A program made the translations under genes and the position numbers. Below, piece after piece: positions 58,224-64,000 of a DNA stretch of 64,000 nucleotides. Origin of the DNA: Papaver somniferum (lineage: Eukaryota > Streptophyta > Magnoliopsida > Ranunculales > Papaveraceae); the NCBI RefSeq assembly GCF_003573695.1, contig NC_039361.1:133642777-133706776 (forward strand), in the 5' to 3' direction. How positions within the stretch are numbered: position 1 is the stretch's first letter; each line of letters starts with the position of its first letter. The notes below the pieces were generated by a model. The model was not told the origin of the DNA. It worked only from the letters and a program-made list of their open reading frames with translations, and did no database searches.

Positions 58224-60557
58224 TGAAAAACCGGGGGTCTAACAACCTCACCCAATATTTCGCTTAGCAATCTGTATGGACTAACTCCAATATACTTACA
58301 AGAGAATTAACTAGACAGTTAGACTCAATCTTAAGAAAAGTATATTAAAGAGTTATATCTCAATCTCTCAATTCAATCCGCAATCAAACAAATAATAATT
58401 TGCGAGCACGATTGAATATAAGAGAGATAACTTGAATGGTACCAAAGACCAATGTTCAAGGATCAATAAATTTCAATCAACAACCAAAGGTTGGATTTAC
58501 CAATTGATCGATTCAACGCACAACATGTGATATTTCAATTATATAACAAAATATAATGTGGAAAAGAACTAACACAGACACCAGAAGTTTTGTTAATGAG
58601 GAAACCGCAAATGCAGAAAAACCCCGGGACCTAGTCCAGATTTGAACAACACATTGTATTAACCCGCTACAGACACTAGCCTACCACAAAGATAACTTCG
58701 ATCTGGACTGTAGTTGGACCCTAATCAATCTCACACTGATTCAAGGTACAGTTGCATTCCTTGCATCTTTGATCCCAGCAGGATACTATGCACTTGATTT
58801 CCTTAGCTGATCTCACCCACAACTAATAATTGCTACGACTCAAAGTCGAAGACTTGATAAAAAAAAATTGTATCACATAAAAAAGTCTATAGTAATAGAT
58901 AAATCTGTCTCCCACAGATATACCTACGAGTTTTGTTTCGTCTTTTGATAAATCAAGGTGAACATGAACCAATTGATATACCAGACTTATATTCCCGAAG
59001 AACAATCTATAAATATCAATCACCTCACAATAGTATTAATCGATTAACGAAAGAAGATATTATGGAATCACAAACGATAAGACGAAGGTGTTTGTGACTA
59101 CTTTTCTATCTTGCCTATCGGAGATATAAATCTTAAGCCATCTTACGATTGTACTCAATCACGATAGAAAACAGCAAGATCAGATCAAGCAACTACATAG
59201 AAAATAGTTGGGTCTGGCTTCACAATCCCAATGAAGTCTTTAAGTCGTTAACTTACAGGATTTCGCGAAAAACCTAAGGTTAAAGGAGAATCGACTCTAG
59301 CTTATGCAACTAGTATCACAAATGAGTTATGGGGATTAGGTTCCCAAGTTGCTAGAGTTCTCCTTTATATAGTCTCCAAATCAGGGTTTGCAATCTTAGT
59401 TACCTTGGAAACAAAGCATTCAATATTCACCGTTAGATGAAAATGTAATTAGATTCAAGCTAATATGTTTCAACCGTCAGATCGAACTTAGCTTGTTATA
59501 CACAAATGAAATGTAACCTCATTTAGGTTTGAGTAAACGTACCTAAACGTGTACACTTAGTTGGTTCAACAATAGTTAACCAATGGTTAGCCATATGAGC
59601 ACTTTCATATCAAACTTATTCATCTTCACCATAACTAGTTCAAATGACTCAAATGAACTAGTTAGAAAGTTGTTCAATTGCTTAGATATTATAGAAGTAT
59701 ACAAGACATAATCGAAGCAAAATCGATTTTGATTCACTCGAATTAATTCATGAGCATTATAGCCACGGTTTGCAAAGATTGCATTCCTTATTATATAAAT
59801 GTTTTAGTTCAAGAACAAACCGATTTTAGAAAGTAACCTACCTAAGTATGCAAACGGGTACACATACTTAAGTAACCGGATTGAGTTTGTTTTTCACTTT
59901 CAAACTCCAGCAGAAATTCACGGACGTGAACTTTCCGCTAGTATGCGTACGGGTACGCATACTTACCCGGATTTCCAACAACCGCTGGTACGCGTACGAC
60001 TACGCATACTTTGGGTTCCCGGTTTTGGACTTTCACACAAATGTGAGAACACACTATGTTTATATCCAAAGATGGTTATATGTTCTAAACTCTCATTTCA
60101 ATCATTGAAACTTTCTTAGAGGATGTTATATAGTTGTTATTCACAAACTAATTTTCATCAAAGAGATTTTCAAGTTATTGAAATAGTCAACATGACTTTC
60201 GTCACGAGTAAATATGAACTTGGCCAAAGCGAAATCTTACCAACACATATTTCGAGAAATCTTAGCAATACAACTTTTGTCTCAAAATAGGAGATAAAAT
60301 AGATAGACTTTTGAGTGCTAGATAAGTTTAAGTCTCCACATACCTTTTGTTGATGAAGTTCCACAAGTTCCTTGAGTAGTTCTTCGTCTTCAATCGATGA
60401 AGTCCGTGGAGTCTTAGGCTCAACTACACTTAATATCCTAATCCGAGACTTAGCTATAAATAGACTAGAAATCAAGACTTATAGTTTTGGCAACTAAACT
60501 TGACAAACAAGCTTGAGATAGGAACGCATGCGAGTTCGACTGAGCAGTGCTCTAACA
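58224..60557 (-). mobile_element. Complete solo LTR-A, 2334 bp, inverted, with GATTG duplication
   Basis: In minus orientation it starts TGTTAGAGCACTGCTCAG at 60557 and ends CCCCCGGTTTTTCA at 58224. GATTG lies on both sides (58219-58223 and 60558-60562). No internal domain exists between, so it is a solo LTR left after LTR-LTR recombination. It inserted into another copy of its own family in the opposite orientation, creating a long inverted pair with 60558-61645. Confidence 0.9.
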
Positions 60558-61645
60558 GATTGCTTAATTTCTAAGCAGACTTAACTTGAATTTTAAATCA
60601 GGATTTCATCTAATGGTGAATATTGAATGTTTTATTCGTAAGATATCTTATCTTTGATTGTAAGCAACCATGATTTGAAAGGCTATATAAGAGAGAACTA
60701 TAGCAACTGGAAAACCCAATCCCGACACTTTCCTGTGTCCTAGTTGCAAACTAGATTCCATTCTCCTCTAACCTAGGTTTTTCCAAAACCCTATTAGGTT
60801 AAGGACTTGAAGACTTCACTTGGGATTCGTGAAGCCTGATCAAAATATTCTCTCTGTAGATGTGTATTATGATCTTACTTGTTCTGTCGTATTGAGTTTT
60901 ATCTTCTGTAAGATTTACTCGAGATTTATCTCCGATATGTAAGATATAAAAAGTAATCACAACAGTTCTTCGTCTCAGACTCTTGTGATTCCGCAATAAC
61001 ATTTTTCTGTTAATCAGTTGGGTTATTGTGAGATTGATATTTCTAGGCTGCTCTTCGGGAGTATAAAACCAGATTATCAATTGGTTCTTGTTCACCTTGA
61101 TTTATCAAAAGACGAAACAAAAACCGAATAAAGAATAGACATATATGTGGGAGACATATTTGTTTATAAGTCTTCGACTTTGGGTCGTAGCAACTTGTCG
61201 TTGCGGGTGAGATCAGCTAAGGGAATCAAGTGCGCGGTATCCAGCGTGGTTCTAGAGGCGTAAGGAACGCGACTATACCTTAATCGGTGTGAGACTTGGT
61301 TAGGGATAAACTACATTCTAGTCCGAAGTTAACTTGTAGTAAGATAGTGTCTGTAGCGGCTTAATACAGTGTGGTGTTCAAATATGGACTAGGTCTCGGG
61401 GTTTTTCTGCATTTGCGGTTTCCTCATTAATAAAAATTTTGGTGTCTGCGTTATTTCTTTTCCGCATTATAATTGTTTATATAATTGAAATATCACAGGT
61501 TGTGCGTTGTCCAATCAGTTGATAAATCTGACCTTGATTTTTGGATAGAACTTGATTGACACTTGGGCATTGGTCTTCGTACCGTCCAAGTTATTTCTCA
61601 TATCAATCAGGCTCATGGATTTCTATCTGTTCGATTTGCTGAGTG

Positions 61646-63169
61646 TGTTGATGATAGACACATTTTTGTGTCTAATTTGATCTCAATACTATATATTGTT
61701 GGCACTCGATTTTGTACTAATTTTGTTATTTTATGTATTTGTAGGTATTTTTTGGAAATAAATATTTTTGGAAAATTCGGCTCGAAAAGTTGATTTTGGC
61801 ACCCGGAGGACAAGTGTTTTTCGGACTCTCGCTTTTGTATAAGGGGTAACCTAATTACTAAGGGGCACCCCCAGGTCACCCCAAGGCAGATGCTATTCGC
61901 ACCCCAGTTCAGGATAGGGGGACACCCTTTCTTCTTCGTTTGAAAACTGAAAATTGGCGGGAAACGAAGAACAGTTCTGCATGATGTTTGATCGAGAAAA
62001 TGAAGAAGTTGGAATGCGATTCAATCGCTGAAAATTGGCATAAAGATGTGATATGACATAGGGAAGACATTTTTGGCATCTAATTTGATCGACATTGGCT
62101 GGAAAGCTCGTTTTAATTCACGAGCTCAAAACAGAGCAACGTGAACTGAACACGAGCTCAATCGTGTTTCTGCTATGCATGGAGTGATGTGGAGGCGCGG
62201 GAAATCTTCTGAGGCGTGGAGAAGCTGATTAGGAGCGTACAAGGAGTGAGTTAACGTGTGGAGAATCTAAATTTGGTAATTATTCCTATTTCTGGGCAGC
62301 AAAAAAATAATCGAATTAAAGAGAAAATATACGCAATCAATGGTCGGATTTCTTGCTCCAAAACACTATAAATACAAGTATCGGTCATTGGGAAGAGGCT
62401 GTCAAGATTTGGGAGAGAGTTAGAGACGTAAAAATCAAAGAGCCAGACGCTGTGAAGAAGTTCCTGCTGCTGCTGGAACTGAAGAACACGAAGAACATTG
62501 GACGAGGCAGGAAAGTCGTTAAAAACTGTCGCTTTATTGCGACACTTTTCCACTCCTTTCCGCGAGTGAGTCGTTGTACCAGCAACACTATATCTGTGTC
62601 GTTGATTCTGGACGCCTTCTGTGGGTCGCAAAATCCTGTTTTATACTATTTACTTATCTTTCTCTTCATTGTAAAACACTTTTGAGCATCAATGAAATTC
62701 TTTGAGAGGTTTTCCAATATGATGAGCGACTAATTCCCTCGTAACCAAGGCAATGGAGGAAGCCATTCACGCAACATAAATGAGTAACTATTTCATTTAA
62801 TTATATAATTCACCTAATCGCTGCTTTTGCAGAGTTTTAAATTATTTAAATGATTGTCTTAATTATTTGTTATTCAGTTTGATAGGTTATACTTGGTTAA
62901 ATCTTTTGATAATCTATGCTTAAAGTTTACAAATAAAATTTGAGAATTTGTATGATTGATAGTGAATTAAAGATAAAAGAGGACTCAAGAATAAAATAGA
63001 GTTTTGAAATATTTATCAATCAATTTTGCGTAATAGTCGAATCTAGTGTCTTGGTTACCTCTCGCACCCATTGTTAATATTTTTGTATATATATTTTTTA
63101 AATCTAAAAATCCATTATCTTTACAAGTCCGAGCAACGAACTTTTACTACCACTTTCAAAACTACAACA
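61646..63169 (+). mobile_element. 5' LTR of a Tat/Ogre-like Ty3/gypsy element
   Basis: Starts TGTTGATGATAGACACATTT at 61646, where homology to LTR-A stops, and ends ACTACAACA at 63169, three bases before a primer-binding-like TGGCGCTGCCGACGCGG. Length 1524 bp. The partner LTR is beyond the window, so the target duplication cannot be checked; the left 5-mer would be GAGTG. Confidence 0.7.
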
Positions 63170-64000
63170 AAATGGCGCTGCCGACGCGGAATTGTATATA
63201 GATTGGTTTATTTTTTTTTAGGTTTATTATTTTTTTTTTAGAATTGTTTGTTCCTTTTTACGTTTCTTTTTGTCTTTATTTTGCAGGTTCAAAGTGAAAA
63301 CTAAGGACTTGGAGAGGAAAAATCTTAAAGCGAAAAGCGAAAAGAGAAGAAAAAAATGACAATTTTAGGATTTAATTTTTAATTTGTAATTTTTTTAGAA
63401 GTGTGTGAGGAAAACTGTAATTTTTTATTTATTTATTTTGGACTTTGGACTTTAAACAATTGGACTTTGTTTTTCTTAACCCTACGGAAGGGTATTATTA
63501 TTAAAAAAAATAAATTATTATATAAACTGTGTGCAGGGAAGGACGACGATTACTATATCGTCTCGGCCCCTCGGGTTCGCACACGGCATAGGAGTCGTGG
63601 CCCGAGTCGACGACAACGGTTCATCGCCCGTCTGGTACGGGAGGTAAGTCCAATCGAAACACCCGCGAATCTCCTGCAAGCGGGTTACTGTCTGTCTTAA
63701 GGTGATAATTGTTTGAGGACGAACCAGACTGTCTTTATTTTCCTAGTAAAGGGCAAGGCCTAGCCTAAACAAGATAAGGGTTCGGATTTCATAACCGCTC
63801 CCTTCTTGCCCGCCTTAGGAAAACGAAACCTAACGCGAACCCAAGATTTAAAATTTGGAATAGAACGAGACCTATAGGGTAACGAGCTTAATAGGAAACT
63901 CGTTCGAAAAATATTGGTTGCTCTTTAAGCACACTTCAAAGTTCATGATGGTTTCTGTGAGTTGAATGCGTGTCTGCGCCACCTTGTGATAGCGGTGAGG
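63170..64000 (+). mobile_element. Leader region of the Tat/Ogre-like element
   Basis: After the primer-binding site comes a leader with AAGCGAAAAGCGAAAAGAG and, from about 63530, a block typical of plant Tat/Ogre leaders (GCACACGGCATAGGAGTCG, GGTACGGGAGGTAAGTCC, ACCCGCGAATCTCCTGCAAG, TTGTTTGAGGACGAACC). I recognise these as conserved among Tat-type elements of many dicots. The gag start is not reached; a 99-codon frame at 63401-63700 is probably leader sequence. Confidence 0.55.

Larger units (their letters stand above)
51756..61645 (+). mobile_element. LTR-A copy split by insertions
   Basis: The copy begins TGTTAGAGCACCGCTCGG at 51756 and runs 51756-52121, 57229-58223 and 60558-61645. The pieces are collinear with the complete LTR-A at 58224-60557 read in reverse. 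Each interruption is a clean insertion with its own target duplication (TATGT, GATTG), so removing them restores one continuous LTR. The last part is cut at 61645 by the Tat-like element; the missing end (about 200 bp) must lie beyond the window. Confidence 0.85.

Noticed and set aside
60170..60475. 101-codon minus frame resembling the one at 466-843
   Set aside because: The likeness is due to both being the 5' part of LTR-A; frame breaks differ between copies, so no conserved protein.
62251..62685. Overlapping frames of 110 and 126 codons
   Set aside because: Inside the Tat/Ogre-like LTR; no domain and opposite strands equally open.
63401..63700. 99-codon frame as gag start
   Set aside because: Sequence is the conserved non-coding leader of Tat-type elements; no gag motif.
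1..64000. tRNA, rRNA or snRNA genes
   Set aside because: No cloverleaf with A and B boxes or rRNA-like segment was recognised by eye; a tRNAscan-type run would be needed to be certain.

Overview
This is nuclear DNA from a flowering plant. Its genes have introns with GT...AG borders, and most of the window is retrotransposons, DNA transposons and remnants of both, many nested in one another. The protein families fit a dicot. The look of the most common LTR family made me think of Ranunculales (poppy-like), but that is an impression, not a tested result.

Only about 10 % is host gene. (1) A REF/SRPP (lipid-droplet-associated, 'rubber elongation factor') locus lies on the + strand at 11.86-17.34 kb. 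It has an intact three-exon gene (11863-13397), a decayed copy of the terminal exon (14559-15165), and a second coding copy (16216-17340) whose terminal exon carries a tandem array of 29-residue amphipathic-looking units. (2) A nine-exon gene at 29170-31420 (+) encodes a YrdC/Sua5-domain protein with a plastid-type N-terminus; the splice phases close perfectly to 305 codons. (3) A small conserved plant protein of 94 residues lies at 49048-49332 (-), behind an intron in its 5' UTR.

Layout. 0-2.8 kb: LTR fragments of a family I call LTR-A (starts TGTTAGAGCA, ends TTTTTCA). 2.8-7 kb: small transposon-derived reading frames and a broken plant-mobile-domain gene. 7.8-10.9 kb: one inverted-repeat DNA element nested in another. 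11.1-11.4 kb: a Stowaway MITE, then the REF/SRPP locus. 17.3-23 kb: non-coding repeats, the 3' end of an L1-type LINE with an odd inverted head, and a Helitron terminus. 23.1-28.9 kb: a degraded Ty1/copia element inserted in a LINE RNase H. 29.2-31.4 kb: the YrdC gene. 32.2-34.8 kb: a solo LTR, a Helitron terminus and a 1.47-kb DNA element. 36-45.3 kb: a tandem array of two copia copies sharing an LTR. 46-49.8 kb: mostly non-coding, with the small gene. 49.8-51.2 kb: a MULE-like element with a 9-bp target duplication. 51.8-64 kb: one LTR-A copy broken by three separate insertions (an Athila-like short element, an inverted solo LTR-A, and a Tat/Ogre-like LTR running off the window).

Most insertion calls rest on target-site duplications read directly from the sequence: TATGT, GATTG, ATTTC, ATTTTTTAA, ACAAAAAA and TATCAAT. 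The best candidate for undescribed biology is the repeat-expanded REF/SRPP terminal exon and the possible choice between alternative terminal exons at that locus. Next are two DNA elements that share GAACG ends and are filled with a short word in both orientations.
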